This document shows positions 9,137 to 18,235 of a DNA stretch of 64,000 bases, piece after piece. Source of the stretch: Yoonia sp. SS1-5 (GTDB lineage Bacteria > Pseudomonadota > Alphaproteobacteria > Rhodobacterales > Rhodobacteraceae); contig NZ_CP151767.2 of the NCBI RefSeq assembly GCF_038443705.2, positions 372,001 through 436,000 on the forward strand. The letters run 5' to 3'. A program made the translations under genes and the position numbers. Position 1 is the stretch's first letter. Each line of letters opens with the position of its first letter. A model generated the notes under the pieces. That model was not told where the DNA came from. It ran no database searches and saw nothing but the letters and a program-made list of their open reading frames with translations.

Positions 9137-10171
9137 TTAAGAAATTCGGATACGTGGGTTGAGGAATACATAGCCGACATCAGAAATCAGCTGCGTGATC
9201 AGCACCACAAAGACCGAGACGATGGAAACCCCCAAGAGCAACTCGATATCGTTATTCCCCGCCGCCTGAACCAGAACCCAGCCAAAGCCCTTGTAGTTGA
9301 ACAAGGTCTCGACAATGACCACCCCATTCAACAGCCACGGAAACTGCAGCATGATGACGGTAAAGGGCGCGATCAATGCGTTGCGCAGGGCGTGTTTGAT
9401 AACGATCTTGGGAAAGCTGACCCCCTTAAGCCGGGCGGTGCGGATATATTGCGCCGTCATTACCTCGGTCATCGAGGCTCGGGTCATCCGAGCGATATAG
9501 CCCATGCCATAAAGGGCGATGGTGATGACAGGCAGAAAGAAGTTCTCGAAATTCGCATCATCCATGGCCGCGGTTGCCGTGCCTTTGAACGGCAGCGTGT
9601 CCCATTCGATAAAGGCCTTGGTCGCCAAGGCCGTGATCAGGATCACCCCCGAGACATATTCAGGCGTGGCGGTCGAAACAATCGACACCGTGGACAGGCT
9701 GCGGTCGGTACGTGACCCCTCGCGCATCCCGGCCAGGACCCCGATGATCAGGGCCCCCGGCACCATGACCATCATGACCCAGAACATCAATTTGCCGGTC
9801 AACCCAAGCCGGGTTGCCAGGATGCCTGAAACATCATCCTTGAAAACGGTCGAAAATCCCCATTCGCCTTGCAGGATGCCGCAGAAATTCTTGCCATCGT
9901 CGCAGCGCCGCCGGACCTCGCCATCGGTGCCCTCGATCTCGTATCCCGGTAGTACGCCGAGCCATTCGCCATACTTAATATAAACTGCCTGTGAATAACC
10001 CCGGTTATCGAGCCAACTGATGACGGCCTCATCAGTCATTCTGGCGTTGCCTTGGGTCTTGGCGAGTTTTTCGAGATTTGGTCCCAGATTGGTCAGACCA
10101 AAGACGACAAATGTGAGACATATTGCCGTGATTACCATCACCCCAAGGCGTCGAAAAATAAACAGTACCAT
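9137..10171 (-). CDS. OppB/DppB-type ABC permease
   Basis: First permease subunit of the importer. The 344 residues start MVLFIFRRLGVMVITAICLT with the family's N-terminal helix (FVVFGLTNLGPN), followed by a periplasmic loop with two Cys, and then five helices with the EAA-like coupling motif (QYIRTARLKGVS; VIKHALRNALIAP). The frame is open to an ATG at 10222, but ATG 10171 has AGGGA six bases upstream and matches family N-termini. It follows the binding-protein gene after a 110-base gap with two hairpins, which may lower downstream expression relative to the binding protein. Confidence 0.93.
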   Translation of the reverse strand: MVLFIFRRLGVMVITAICLTFVVFGLTNLGPNLEKLAKTQGNARMTDEAVISWLDNRGYSQAVYIKYGEWLGVLPGYEIEGTDGEVRRRCDDGKNFCGILQGEWGFSTVFKDDVSGILATRLGLTGKLMFWVMMVMVPGALIIGVLAGMREGSRTDRSLSTVSIVSTATPEYVSGVILITALATKAFIEWDTLPFKGTATAAMDDANFENFFLPVITIALYGMGYIARMTRASMTEVMTAQYIRTARLKGVSFPKIVIKHALRNALIAPFTVIMLQFPWLLNGVVIVETLFNYKGFGWVLVQAAGNNDIELLLGVSIVSVFVVLITQLISDVGYVFLNPRIRIS

Positions 10172-10214
10172 AAAGGTCCCTATTGGAATTGGTGTCAAAC
10201 TGCGCCCCGAGAAC

Positions 10215-10232
10215 CGAGACATCCATGTCTCG
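10215..10232. other. Perfect 8-bp inverted repeat in the opp leader gap
   Basis: CGAGACAT and ATGTCTCG flank a two-base centre. It lies between the binding-protein gene and oppB, about 45 bases before the oppB start on the minus strand. It could be an operator or an mRNA stabilising stem. No family assignment. Confidence 0.4.
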
Positions 10233-10250
10233 ATCCTCGTGTTGTCAGAT

Positions 10251-10274
10251 GGGCCGCCCTGAGTAGGGCGGCCC
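10251..10274 (-). terminator. Strong hairpin after the binding-protein gene
   Basis: GGGCCGCCCT (10251-10260) pairs with AGGGCGGCCC (10265-10274) around a four-base loop, just downstream of the binding-protein stop. On the minus strand no U tract follows, so it is more likely a partial terminator or 3'-end stabiliser than a full stop. This is a common arrangement after highly expressed solute-binding proteins. Confidence 0.6.
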
Positions 10275-10281
10275 GACTTTA

Positions 10282-11940
10282 TTAGGCTGCAAAACCAATT
10301 TGATAGAGTCTTGGCAGGTAGGCGATGTGCATATCCCAGCCAACAAGGCCCGGTTTGGCATGCCTGTATAGCGATCTCCAGTAGGGTTGGATTGTCACGC
10401 CCTCATCGACCATTATTTGCTGCAGCTTTGCCATTACTTCGCGACGCTCGTCGGCTGCGGCAATAGAGTTGGCATCTGCGAGCAACGCGTCAAACTCGGC
10501 GTTTTCAAAGCCACTTTCATTCCATGCTTCGCCCGAGCGATACGCCAGCGCCAAAATCTGCGTTCCAAGTGGACGATGGTTCCAGTTGGTCGAGCTGAAA
10601 GGATACTTTGTCCAGTCGTTCCAGAAGGTCGAGCCAGGAATGATAGTCCGCTTGACCTTGAAGCCCGCATCGCGCATCTGCGCCGCTACCGAGTCGTTGG
10701 TATTGCGTAACCAGTCGTCATCAATGGAAATCAGATCAAATTCGTAGTCTTGCATGTCGGCTTCGGTCAGCAAATCCATTGCGCCTTTGGGATCGAACGC
10801 CGGCCCTGGTACGTCTGCCCATTCCGGATGCATGGGTCCGACATGTTGGTTACGCGCAGGTGCGCCGCGATTTGCGTATCCAAGTTCGAGGCAGACTTCA
10901 TTACTGACGGCCATTTGGATGGCCTGACGCACCCGTTTGTCCGCGTATGGTCGCACCCCATCAACTTCAGCCAATTGATTCGGTCTGATTACAATCGTTG
11001 CACCAGATGCGATTTCGGATTTCTCCCAGCCGAGCCCATCAATGACATCAATGAAGTCACCGGTGGTTTCGTAAAACATGTCTATTTCATCAGAGGCGGC
11101 TGCCGCCACCCAAGCAGACGGATCCGTCCCGAAATCGATGAATTCGATACGATCCAAATAGGCACCTTTACCTTCTGCGTAGCCCCACCATTCGTGATCA
11201 TCGTTTCTGACGACAACGGCCCGGACACCAACTTCGAGCGTTTCGGGCAAATATGGGCCGGTTCCTACTGGGTTGGCCAGCATATTTTCAGGGTCATGGC
11301 TGCTGTGAACAATCGCCGCTGGATAGTCTGACATACCAGCTATCAGAGAGATGTCTGACCGTGGCAGGTTCAACTTGACCGTCGAGGCATCGACCACTTC
11401 AATCGCACCATCGATGGCCTGACCAGTTTCCGCATCAATCAATACGGCAAATCGACCGGCCATGGAGTTGCCTTCCAAGCCCTTGTCGCACCAGCCTGTA
11501 ATGTTTCGCGCAACGTCCTCCGCAGTAAAGTCGTCACCGTTGTTCCACTTTACGCCCTTGCGAACGTTCAGAGTGTATTGCGTCGCATCTTCGTTCACTT
11601 CCCAGCTTTCAAGCAGCATAGGGTTGAACGATCCGTCTGAGTCGTACTGAACCAGATATTCCAGCCAACCCGACGAAACATATGCGATTTCTGTCCAGTC
11701 ATATGTCCGCGGGTCTTTGAGCGCATAGAGGTTCATTTGGATCCGGAGCGTACCACCTTGCTGGGCGTGGCCTGCGGCCTTGGCCGGTGCTGTCAGTCCC
11801 AGTAACCCATATGCTGCCGCTGTCGTGACCCCAAGTGCGGTTGTGCGCGCCAGAAATTCGCGGCGGTCCAGCTTTCCTGCCTTTTCTTCGGCGGCATAGA
11901 TCAGTGCCGCTGGATGTAGTGATTTCTTTGGTTGCGTCAT
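10282..11940 (-). CDS. Tat-exported extracellular solute-binding protein, peptide/nickel family 5
   Basis: Captures the substrate in the periplasm and delivers it to the OppBC permease. The 552-residue precursor has a twin-arginine signal ([15 protein letters not shown], residues about 25-39) with a hydrophobic stretch and AKA cleavage site near 58. The SBP_bac_5 fold follows ([27 protein letters not shown]). Start ATG 11940 has GGGAG upstream; a further ATG at 12036 lies in non-protein-like sequence. First gene of the opp unit. Its base composition is visibly more AT-rich than that of the permease genes, which may reflect high expression or separate ancestry. Substrate unknown; the family covers peptides, opines and sugars. 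Confidence 0.93.
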   Translation of the reverse strand: MTQPKKSLHPAALIYAAEEKAGKLDRREFLARTTALGVTTAAAYGLLGLTAPAKAAGHAQQGGTLRIQMNLYALKDPRTYDWTEIAYVSSGWLEYLVQYDSDGSFNPMLLESWEVNEDATQYTLNVRKGVKWNNGDDFTAEDVARNITGWCDKGLEGNSMAGRFAVLIDAETGQAIDGAIEVVDASTVKLNLPRSDISLIAGMSDYPAAIVHSSHDPENMLANPVGTGPYLPETLEVGVRAVVVRNDDHEWWGYAEGKGAYLDRIEFIDFGTDPSAWVAAAASDEIDMFYETTGDFIDVIDGLGWEKSEIASGATIVIRPNQLAEVDGVRPYADKRVRQAIQMAVSNEVCLELGYANRGAPARNQHVGPMHPEWADVPGPAFDPKGAMDLLTEADMQDYEFDLISIDDDWLRNTNDSVAAQMRDAGFKVKRTIIPGSTFWNDWTKYPFSSTNWNHRPLGTQILALAYRSGEAWNESGFENAEFDALLADANSIAAADERREVMAKLQQIMVDEGVTIQPYWRSLYRHAKPGLVGWDMHIAYLPRLYQIGFAA

Positions 11941-12146
11941 TCTTGTCTCCCTGTGAATCAACTTTTTACACGGAATTTGACCGTCGACGCTTGCCTCACG
12001 CTCTAACCACCTTCCGTCCCGACCCACATTCCGCACGATTTATGGGCAGAGGTCAACCGCAGCCGCCCCGATTGAACGGCGAGAAACGAGCTTTCCGGTG
12101 TGGCTAATTGACTTTTCGGATTTCCAAAACGACCTTGGAAGGACGA

Positions 12147-12968
12147 TCACGCACCCTGCGGTCGCATATGGGTTTTGCGGAAATGGCTTGGGGTCTGGCC
12201 GGCTTTTTGCTGGAAACTGCGGGTGAAATAGGCGGCGGACTGAAAACCCAATCGCGCGGCGATGTTCTTGACGGGTGTATTTGTGTCGCGCAGCAGTTGG
12301 CAGGCCTCATAGTGAACGCGTTCATTCAGCAGCCCCAGTGCAGACCGATCGCATGTCTGTTTGCAGCAGCGGGTCAGGTGCGTCGGGGTCACATCAAGGG
12401 CGGCAGCGTAGTCGGCCACACCTTTTTCGCTGTGAAAATCCTGCGCGATCATTGTCGTGTAGCGCGCAACAAGCCGGGCAGCCGCCGAATTGCGCCGTGG
12501 GTCCGGTTGATCGGTCCGCCGGGCGCGCAACTGACGTTCGACGTAGATATTCAGCAACCCGATATGGCATTCAGCAGCACGCAGGTCACCGCCGGGTTGT
12601 AATTCACGCTCGATGGCCTCGATCAGGTTTTGCAGTTCTTTTTGCCCGACCACGTCCAGCAAGCGCAGATGAAAGGATACATCCGGCCAGTCCTCGGCAT
12701 TTGGCAGCCTGAGGATTTGCGCAAAGACGGTCGGCCCGACCTCCATCCCGTACATGGTATTGGGCGGGATATAGATCAGGTTGTTGGGGCCGTACCCACC
12801 GGTCAGGCCGGCAATTGTGATCCGGCCCTGACCTTTGGTGATATGGATCAGGCGCGGGGTATCATGGCTGCGCATCGCCTCGTGCCGCCAGCGGGCGGCC
12901 TGTCCTGCAAAGGTGATCGTCGACAACGCAAAGGTTGCCGGTCTGTCCATCGTCATCATGTGGATCAA
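12147..12968 (-). CDS. AraC-family transcriptional regulator
   Basis: 273 residues with an N-terminal cupin-like sensing domain (FAGQAARWRHEAMRSHDTPR onward, with GYGPNNLIYIPP) and a C-terminal double helix-turn-helix of about 95 residues (LDVTPTHLTRCCK; IAARLGFQSAAYFTRSFQQ, followed by GQTPSHFR) that is diagnostic of AraC/XylS. The ligand is unknown. It sits between the opp operon and miaA on the same strand, about 200 bases upstream of the binding-protein gene, so control of the importer is a plausible but unproved role. Several ATGs cluster at the start (MIHMMTM), so the exact first residue is uncertain. Confidence 0.92.
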   Translation of the reverse strand: MIHMMTMDRPATFALSTITFAGQAARWRHEAMRSHDTPRLIHITKGQGRITIAGLTGGYGPNNLIYIPPNTMYGMEVGPTVFAQILRLPNAEDWPDVSFHLRLLDVVGQKELQNLIEAIERELQPGGDLRAAECHIGLLNIYVERQLRARRTDQPDPRRNSAAARLVARYTTMIAQDFHSEKGVADYAAALDVTPTHLTRCCKQTCDRSALGLLNERVHYEACQLLRDTNTPVKNIAARLGFQSAAYFTRSFQQKAGQTPSHFRKTHMRPQGA

Positions 12969-13018
12969 CGTGCCTCAATGTTGATTTTTCACAAGTCTGG
13001 GCAAAAAGGTGTTTTACA

Positions 13019-13921
13019 TCAATCCGCTGCGTCATCCACAAAGCAGAGTGTTGCGGATATGTCGGCGCTTGCAATCGGCAGATTGTGCCAATCCTTGTGC
13101 CTGGACCGGAACCAGGTCCGCTGCCGTTTCGCATATTGCCGTGATGCAATGATCGCAGCCTCGCGCGCCTCTTTGAGGGTAAGGCGCCCATCCAGATGCC
13201 CCATCAACTCGGGCGCCCCGATGGCCTTTGACGACAGATGGTCGGGGTTCCAATGCCGTCGCATGGCGCGGGCTTCATCCAATGCGCCCTGGGCCAGCAT
13301 CATATCGAACCGCTTGGTAATGCGGGCGTTCAGCCAGTCTTTGGGCGCATCAAGGGTGATCAGCGTTGCCGCCGCGGCTGGCAGCAATGGGGGCGGCGTG
13401 TTGTCCTGCCAATCAGCAAGGCTTTGCCCGGTAGCTTTCAGCACCTCCCATGCGCGCTGGACCCTGACGCGGTTCTGGATGTCGAGCCGATCCCGCGTTT
13501 CCGCATCAATATCAGCCAAAAGGTCATTTAAAGACAGGGCATTTGCCCGTGTTCTTAATGCATCTGGTGTCGGCGGGATGTCGGCCAGACCCTTGGTCAG
13601 CGCATGAAAGTTCAACCCGGTCCCGCCAACGATGATCGGCCGGGCCGTTCCCTGCAGAAACGGGGCAACGTCGCGCAGCCAATGCCCAACCGAATATGCG
13701 GCATCGAACGGAACATGCCCGTAAAGCGCATGTGGCGCGGCCTTTATGTCGGCGGCGTCAGGGCGCGCGGTCAGAATGCGCCATCCGTCAAAAACCTGCA
13801 ACGCGTCCGCGTTCACGATCAGCCCGCCTTGCTGCTTTGCAATATGCAGGGCCAGCGCGGATTTGCCTGACGCGGTTGGTCCGGCAATCAGGACCGGTTT
13901 ATGTGGGGATATGGTAATCAT
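13019..13921 (-). CDS. miaA: tRNA dimethylallyltransferase
   Basis: Transfers the dimethylallyl group to A37 of tRNAs that read codons starting with U. The 300-residue product begins [20 protein letters not shown] with Walker A GPTASGKS at 14-21. It continues with the conserved [16 protein letters not shown], the substrate-binding [15 protein letters not shown], and the C-terminal [14 protein letters not shown] and [11 protein letters not shown] motifs. The frame is open to 14029, but ATG 13921 is the family start and avoids overlapping pyrH on the other strand. It is divergent from pyrH and upstream of the AraC gene. Confidence 0.96.
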   Translation of the reverse strand: MITISPHKPVLIAGPTASGKSALALHIAKQQGGLIVNADALQVFDGWRILTARPDAADIKAAPHALYGHVPFDAAYSVGHWLRDVAPFLQGTARPIIVGGTGLNFHALTKGLADIPPTPDALRTRANALSLNDLLADIDAETRDRLDIQNRVRVQRAWEVLKATGQSLADWQDNTPPPLLPAAAATLITLDAPKDWLNARITKRFDMMLAQGALDEARAMRRHWNPDHLSSKAIGAPELMGHLDGRLTLKEAREAAIIASRQYAKRQRTWFRSRHKDWHNLPIASADISATLCFVDDAAD

Positions 13922-14027
13922 CGCGCTATTTGCGCAGGTCTTCGAAAACTGGGCAAGCAGCCATTGAACCTGCCCGCGTTTTCCGACAGTTTGCACGATG
14001 GAGTGAGCGACAAATTTGGGGGCGGCC

Positions 14028-14747
14028 ATGACCGAGAAGACGACCTATAGCAGGGTAATGTTGAAAATCTCGGGTGAGGCGCTGATGGGCGACACATCCT
14101 TCGGCCTGCATCCGCCGACCGTGCAGCGTGTGGCCCGCGAAGTGAAATCCGTACACGATATGGGCGTCGAGATTTGTATGGTCATCGGCGGCGGCAACAT
14201 CTTTCGGGGCCTGCAAGGGTCTGCGCAGGGGATGGAACGCACCACGGCCGACTATATGGGAATGCTCGCCACCGTGATGAACGCGCTGGCCATGCAATCA
14301 GCCCTGGAAGAGCTGGGGATCCACACGCGGGTGATCTCGGCCATCACAATGAACGAGGTGGCCGAACCCTATATTCGCCGCCGTGCTGTCCGGCACCTGG
14401 AAAAGAAACGGGTCTGCATCTTTGCTGCCGGGACGGGGAACCCCTATTTCACCACCGATACAGCCGCCACATTGCGGGCCAACGAAATGGCATGCGAGGC
14501 GATATTCAAAGGCACCAAGGTTGACGGCGTCTATGACAAGGACCCGGCCAAGCATGACGACGCGACCCGCTATGACGAGGTCAGCTATGACGAGGTCTTG
14601 CAGAAACATCTTGGGGTGATGGACGCCTCGGCGATTGCGCTGGCGCGCGACAATGACCTGCCGATCATCGTGTTTTCACTGGATGAACCCGGTGGATTGC
14701 GCGGGATACTCGCGGGCGAGGGGACCTATACGATCGTACATGAATAG
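14028..14747 (+). CDS. pyrH: UMP kinase
   Basis: Phosphorylates UMP to UDP and is essential for pyrimidine nucleotide supply. The 239 residues show the amino-acid-kinase fold: [12 protein letters not shown], the glycine loop [23 protein letters not shown], and the phosphate/nucleotide segments [16 protein letters not shown] and [16 protein letters not shown] at 14016 is in frame, but ATG 14028, after a G-rich GGGGGCGG, fits the family. It heads the usual alphaproteobacterial order pyrH-frr-uppS-cdsA-dxr-rseP. Confidence 0.97.
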   Translation: MTEKTTYSRVMLKISGEALMGDTSFGLHPPTVQRVAREVKSVHDMGVEICMVIGGGNIFRGLQGSAQGMERTTADYMGMLATVMNALAMQSALEELGIHTRVISAITMNEVAEPYIRRRAVRHLEKKRVCIFAAGTGNPYFTTDTAATLRANEMACEAIFKGTKVDGVYDKDPAKHDDATRYDEVSYDEVLQKHLGVMDASAIALARDNDLPIIVFSLDEPGGLRGILAGEGTYTIVHE

Positions 14748-14789
14748 CCGCAGCTTGCCGGTGTGATATCTGGCTGCCGGCAGGTTTGC

Positions 14790-14814
14790 GCCGGGCGGTC
14801 CGGCGTCGCCCGGC
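14790..14814 (+). terminator. GC-rich hairpin between pyrH and frr
   Basis: GCCGGGCG (14790-14797) pairs with CGCCCGGC (14807-14814) around a nine-base loop. No T tract follows, so it may be an attenuating or processing stem rather than a full terminator. The remaining 196-base pyrH-frr gap shows nothing else I can name and probably carries the frr promoter. Confidence 0.4.
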
Positions 14815-14943
14815 GGCAATCATGCCACGATGCCCTGCACATAAAATGCCGATTTTCCCGACATATCTGGCGCTATACAAGTTGGGCGCATTCGCTTAAT
14901 AGGATGAAAAGTCCGGGCAAAGCCCGTCAAGGAAGAGCAAGAG

Positions 14944-15507
14944 ATGTCAGACGATTTTGAACTTGATACCGATGATCTGGCGCGCCGGATGGCTGGCGCA
15001 ATCGCAAATCTGCGCACTGAATTGGCATCACTGCGGACCGGTCGCGCCTCGGGTTCGATGCTGGAACCGGTGATGGTTGACGCCTACGGGTCCATGACGC
15101 CGATCAATCAGGTGGGCACCGTGAACGTCCCCGAACCGCGCATGGTCACGATCAACGTGTGGGACAAAAGCCTTGTGGGCAAGGTTGAAAAGGCGATCCG
15201 CGAAAGCGGCCTTGGGATCAACCCGCAACTTAACGGCACCATCATCATGCTGCCCATCCCCGAACTGAACGAAGAGCGCCGCCGCGAGCTGACCAAGGTT
15301 GCAGGCGGCTATGCCGAAAGCGCGCGCGTCTCGGTCCGCAATCTGCGGCGTGACGGGATGGACCAGATCAAGAAGGCCAAGGCCGATGGCATGTCAGAGG
15401 ATGACCAGAAATTCTGGGAAGCCGCTGTGCAGGAAATCACAGACGAGCATATCAAGTTGGTCGATGACACGTTAGAGACGAAACAGTCCGAGATCATGCA
15501 GGTCTGA
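14944..15507 (+). CDS. frr: Ribosome recycling factor
   Basis: Splits post-termination ribosomes together with EF-G. The 187 residues have the family hallmarks: LRTGRAS in the N-terminal helix, [34 protein letters not shown], and the long C-terminal helix ending SEIMQV. Length matches typical RRF. ATG 14944 follows AAGGAAGAGCAAG. It is separated from uppS by 26 bases and is likely co-transcribed with it. Confidence 0.98.
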   Translation: MSDDFELDTDDLARRMAGAIANLRTELASLRTGRASGSMLEPVMVDAYGSMTPINQVGTVNVPEPRMVTINVWDKSLVGKVEKAIRESGLGINPQLNGTIIMLPIPELNEERRRELTKVAGGYAESARVSVRNLRRDGMDQIKKAKADGMSEDDQKFWEAAVQEITDEHIKLVDDTLETKQSEIMQV

Positions 15508-15533
15508 GCGAAATTTTCACCGGAGGGGTTCCT

Positions 15534-16259
15534 ATGCCCAAAGATGTTACGCCAAAGACAGGGCCAGCCCATGTGGCCATTATCATGGATGGTAACGGCC
15601 GGTGGGCCCAGCAAAGGGGGCGTCCGCGTCTGTTCGGCCACCATGCTGGTGCAAGGCGGGTCCGCGAGATCGTCGCAGCCTGTCCCGATCTTGGCGTCAA
15701 ATATCTGACGATATTTGCCTTTTCGACGGAAAACTGGAAACGCACCCAGACCGAAGTTGCCGGGCTCATGAGCCTGTTTCGCAAATATATCGAGCGCGAG
15801 GCACAGGCCCTGTTGGCAAATGGCGTCCGCGTCCGGTTCATCGGTGATCGCATCCGGCTTGATGACAAGCTTGTGGCCATGATGGACAATCTCGAACTGC
15901 TGACTGCCGACAATGACACGGTGCACCTGACCATCGCGCTGAACTACGGCGGGCGTGACGAGGTGACCCGGGCCGCAAAACGGCTGGCCTACGAGATCGA
16001 AACAGGCCGCCTGACCCATAATGATGTGGATGCAGAGACCTTGTCGCGCTTTCTTGATACCCATGTTCTGCCCGATCCTGACCTTGTGATCCGCACCAGT
16101 GGCGAGGCGCGCATTTCCAATTTTCTGCTCTGGCAATCGGCCTATTCGGAATATGAATTTATCGACACGCTCTGGCCTGATTTCACCAAGGCAGAGTTCG
16201 CGCGTGTCCTGTCCGGTTATGGAAAGCGGGAACGTCGCTTTGGTGCCGTTCTGGCCTGA
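15534..16259 (+). CDS. uppS: Di-trans,poly-cis-undecaprenyl diphosphate synthase
   Basis: Condenses farnesyl diphosphate with isopentenyl diphosphate to the C55 carrier used in peptidoglycan and O-antigen synthesis. The 241 residues show MDGNGRWA (18-25) with catalytic Asp19, the FAFSTENWKR loop, ALNYGGRDE, the C-terminal RTSGEARISNFLLWQ, and YSEYEFIDTLWPDF. Length and motifs are normal. It is followed two bases later by cdsA, consistent with a single operon for lipid-carrier and phospholipid synthesis. Confidence 0.98.
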   Translation: MPKDVTPKTGPAHVAIIMDGNGRWAQQRGRPRLFGHHAGARRVREIVAACPDLGVKYLTIFAFSTENWKRTQTEVAGLMSLFRKYIEREAQALLANGVRVRFIGDRIRLDDKLVAMMDNLELLTADNDTVHLTIALNYGGRDEVTRAAKRLAYEIETGRLTHNDVDAETLSRFLDTHVLPDPDLVIRTSGEARISNFLLWQSAYSEYEFIDTLWPDFTKAEFARVLSGYGKRERRFGAVLA

Positions 16260-16261
16260 TC

Positions 16262-17065
16262 ATGGCAGAGCCGAAGCCTTCATCAGCGAATTGGGATGAT
16301 CTGACCGTCCGCATGGCCTCAAGTGCCGCGATGACGGTTGTGGGCGCCGTTGGCGTTATTCTGGGCGGTGTCTGGTTTCAGATGCTGGTGGTCTTCGTCT
16401 CGGCGGTGATGATCTGGGAATTGTGGATGATGATCCGCCCGCATGAGCCCACGCCGGGAATGTTGCTTGCCGCACTTGCCGCATCCGTGATGTCGGGGCA
16501 GCTGGTTGACGGGTCCCAATGGGCGATGCTGCTGTTTCTTGTGGTGCCGGTGATTGGTGCGGTCCAACTGCGTACCGAGATCAAGACATTCTTTATCTTT
16601 GCCTTGGGTATCCAACTGGCAGGCTGGGGCCTTGTTCACTTTCGGACCGATTATGGATTTACCTGGTTGCTCTGGCTGATGTCGGTGGTGATTGTCACGG
16701 ATATCTTTGGCTATTTTGCAGGCAAGACATTTGGTGGTCCAAAGTTCTGGCCCAAGATCAGCCCCAAGAAAACCTGGAGCGGTACTATCGCGGGTTGGCT
16801 GGGGGCCGGTCTGGTGGGGTTCCTGTTCACCATGTTCACCGCCGCCGGGTGGTGGATCATCGCGCTGTCTATGATCCTCAGCTTTGCGGGGCAGATGGGC
16901 GACATCGCGGAAAGCGCGCTAAAGCGTCGGATGGGGGTCAAGGACAGCTCCACCCTGATCCCGGGCCATGGCGGTCTGTTTGATCGCTTTGATGCGCTGT
17001 TGGGGGCAGCATTGTTCATGCTGCTGGTCGCCTCGTTCTTTGATGTGCCCGGAGTAGCCTTTTGA
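16262..17065 (+). CDS. cdsA: Phosphatidate cytidylyltransferase
   Basis: Makes CDP-diacylglycerol from phosphatidate and CTP in the inner membrane. The 267-residue polytopic protein has about seven hydrophobic helices and the CdsA signature near the C-terminus (SALKRRMGVKDSSTLIPGHGG then DRFDAL). It sits between uppS and dxr, and its TGA overlaps the TTG start of dxr, which points to translational coupling. Start ATG 16262 is two bases after the uppS stop. Confidence 0.96.
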   Translation: MAEPKPSSANWDDLTVRMASSAAMTVVGAVGVILGGVWFQMLVVFVSAVMIWELWMMIRPHEPTPGMLLAALAASVMSGQLVDGSQWAMLLFLVVPVIGAVQLRTEIKTFFIFALGIQLAGWGLVHFRTDYGFTWLLWLMSVVIVTDIFGYFAGKTFGGPKFWPKISPKKTWSGTIAGWLGAGLVGFLFTMFTAAGWWIIALSMILSFAGQMGDIAESALKRRMGVKDSSTLIPGHGGLFDRFDALLGAALFMLLVASFFDVPGVAF

Positions 17066-18231
17066 GGCGGATCAGCCTGTTCGGCGCAACCGGATCGGTG
17101 GGGCAGAGCGCGATTGATCTGATCGCCAGAGCCCCGGATGACTATGACGTTGTCGCCCTCACAGGTGGCCACAATCTTGAGCAACTCGCCCATGATGCCC
17201 GCCGGTTGCGGGCTGATTTGGCCGTGACCTGCTATCCGGATCGGTACGAAGAGCTCAAGGCGCTCCTGGCGGATACGGATATCGAGGTGGCGGCAGGGCC
17301 TGATGCGGTGGTTGCGGCGGCAACGTGCCCTGTTGACTGGGCCTTATCGGCCATTGTCGGGTCTGCCGGACTTGTCCCGGGCCTGACAGCACTTGCGCAT
17401 GGGACGACGCTGGCACTGGCCAATAAGGAATCACTGGTGACGGCAGGGCCGCTTTTGATGCGCACAGCCCGGCAGTATGGCGCCACCATCCTGCCGGTTG
17501 ATAGCGAGCATTCGGCTGTATTTCAGGCGCTTGTGGGCGAGGATATGGCGGCGGTCGAGCGGGTGATCATCACCGCCAGCGGCGGGGCCTTTCGCGATTG
17601 GCCGCTGGACAAGCTTGCCACCGCAACACTGGCCGAGGCATCCAGCCATCCCAATTGGGATATGGGCCAGCGGATCACCATTGATAGCGCGTCCATGTTC
17701 AACAAGGGGATGGAACTGATTGAAACAAAGGAATTCTTTCAGGTTCCTGTTGGCATGATAGAGGTGTTGATCCACCGCGAAAGCCTGATCCACGCGATGG
17801 TTGGGTTCAATGACGGCGCGCTGATGGCGCATGTCGGCCCGCCCGATATGCGCCACGCGATTGGATATGCCCTGCATTGGCCCGTTCGCACGCAGCTGCC
17901 GGTCGAACGGCTTGATCTGGCAGCCATTGGCGCGCTGACCTTTGAGGCCCCCGATCTGGCCCGTTACCCGGCCTTGGCCATTGCCACGCGGGTCATGCAA
18001 GACGGGGGGCTGTCCGGCGCGATATTCAATGCCGCAAAAGAACGCGCGCTTGACGGGTTTATCAACGGCGAGATCGGATTTCTTGACATGGCACGGGTGG
18101 TCGAGGCCGTGTTGGACAAAATGTCATCAGATGATGGGCTGCAATCTGCCACGATTACGCTAGATAACATCTTGCAGACAGACGCACTTGCCCGCATCCG
18201 CGCGGGCGAGATCATCAGCCAGCTGGGATAG
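17062..18231 (+). CDS. dxr: 1-deoxy-D-xylulose 5-phosphate reductoisomerase
   Basis: NADPH-dependent second step of the MEP isoprenoid pathway. The 389 residues include the dinucleotide-binding FGATGSVGQSAID, ALANKESLVTAG, the metal/substrate motif PVDSEHSAVFQ, TASGGAFRDWP, the flexible-loop region HPNWDMGQRITIDSASMFNKG, and the Ser/Asn substrate site. The start is TTG at 17062, overlapping the cdsA stop; no ATG is available in frame before the GATGSVG motif. ispF of the same pathway lies elsewhere in this window (43.1-43.6 kb). Confidence 0.97.
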   Translation: MRRISLFGATGSVGQSAIDLIARAPDDYDVVALTGGHNLEQLAHDARRLRADLAVTCYPDRYEELKALLADTDIEVAAGPDAVVAAATCPVDWALSAIVGSAGLVPGLTALAHGTTLALANKESLVTAGPLLMRTARQYGATILPVDSEHSAVFQALVGEDMAAVERVIITASGGAFRDWPLDKLATATLAEASSHPNWDMGQRITIDSASMFNKGMELIETKEFFQVPVGMIEVLIHRESLIHAMVGFNDGALMAHVGPPDMRHAIGYALHWPVRTQLPVERLDLAAIGALTFEAPDLARYPALAIATRVMQDGGLSGAIFNAAKERALDGFINGEIGFLDMARVVEAVLDKMSSDDGLQSATITLDNILQTDALARIRAGEIISQLG

Positions 18232-18235
18232 AACA

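Noticed and set aside
12630..13607. Plus-strand open frame of 325 codons spanning the AraC gene and miaA
   Set aside because: It crosses two well-supported minus genes and their gap and shows no protein-like features.
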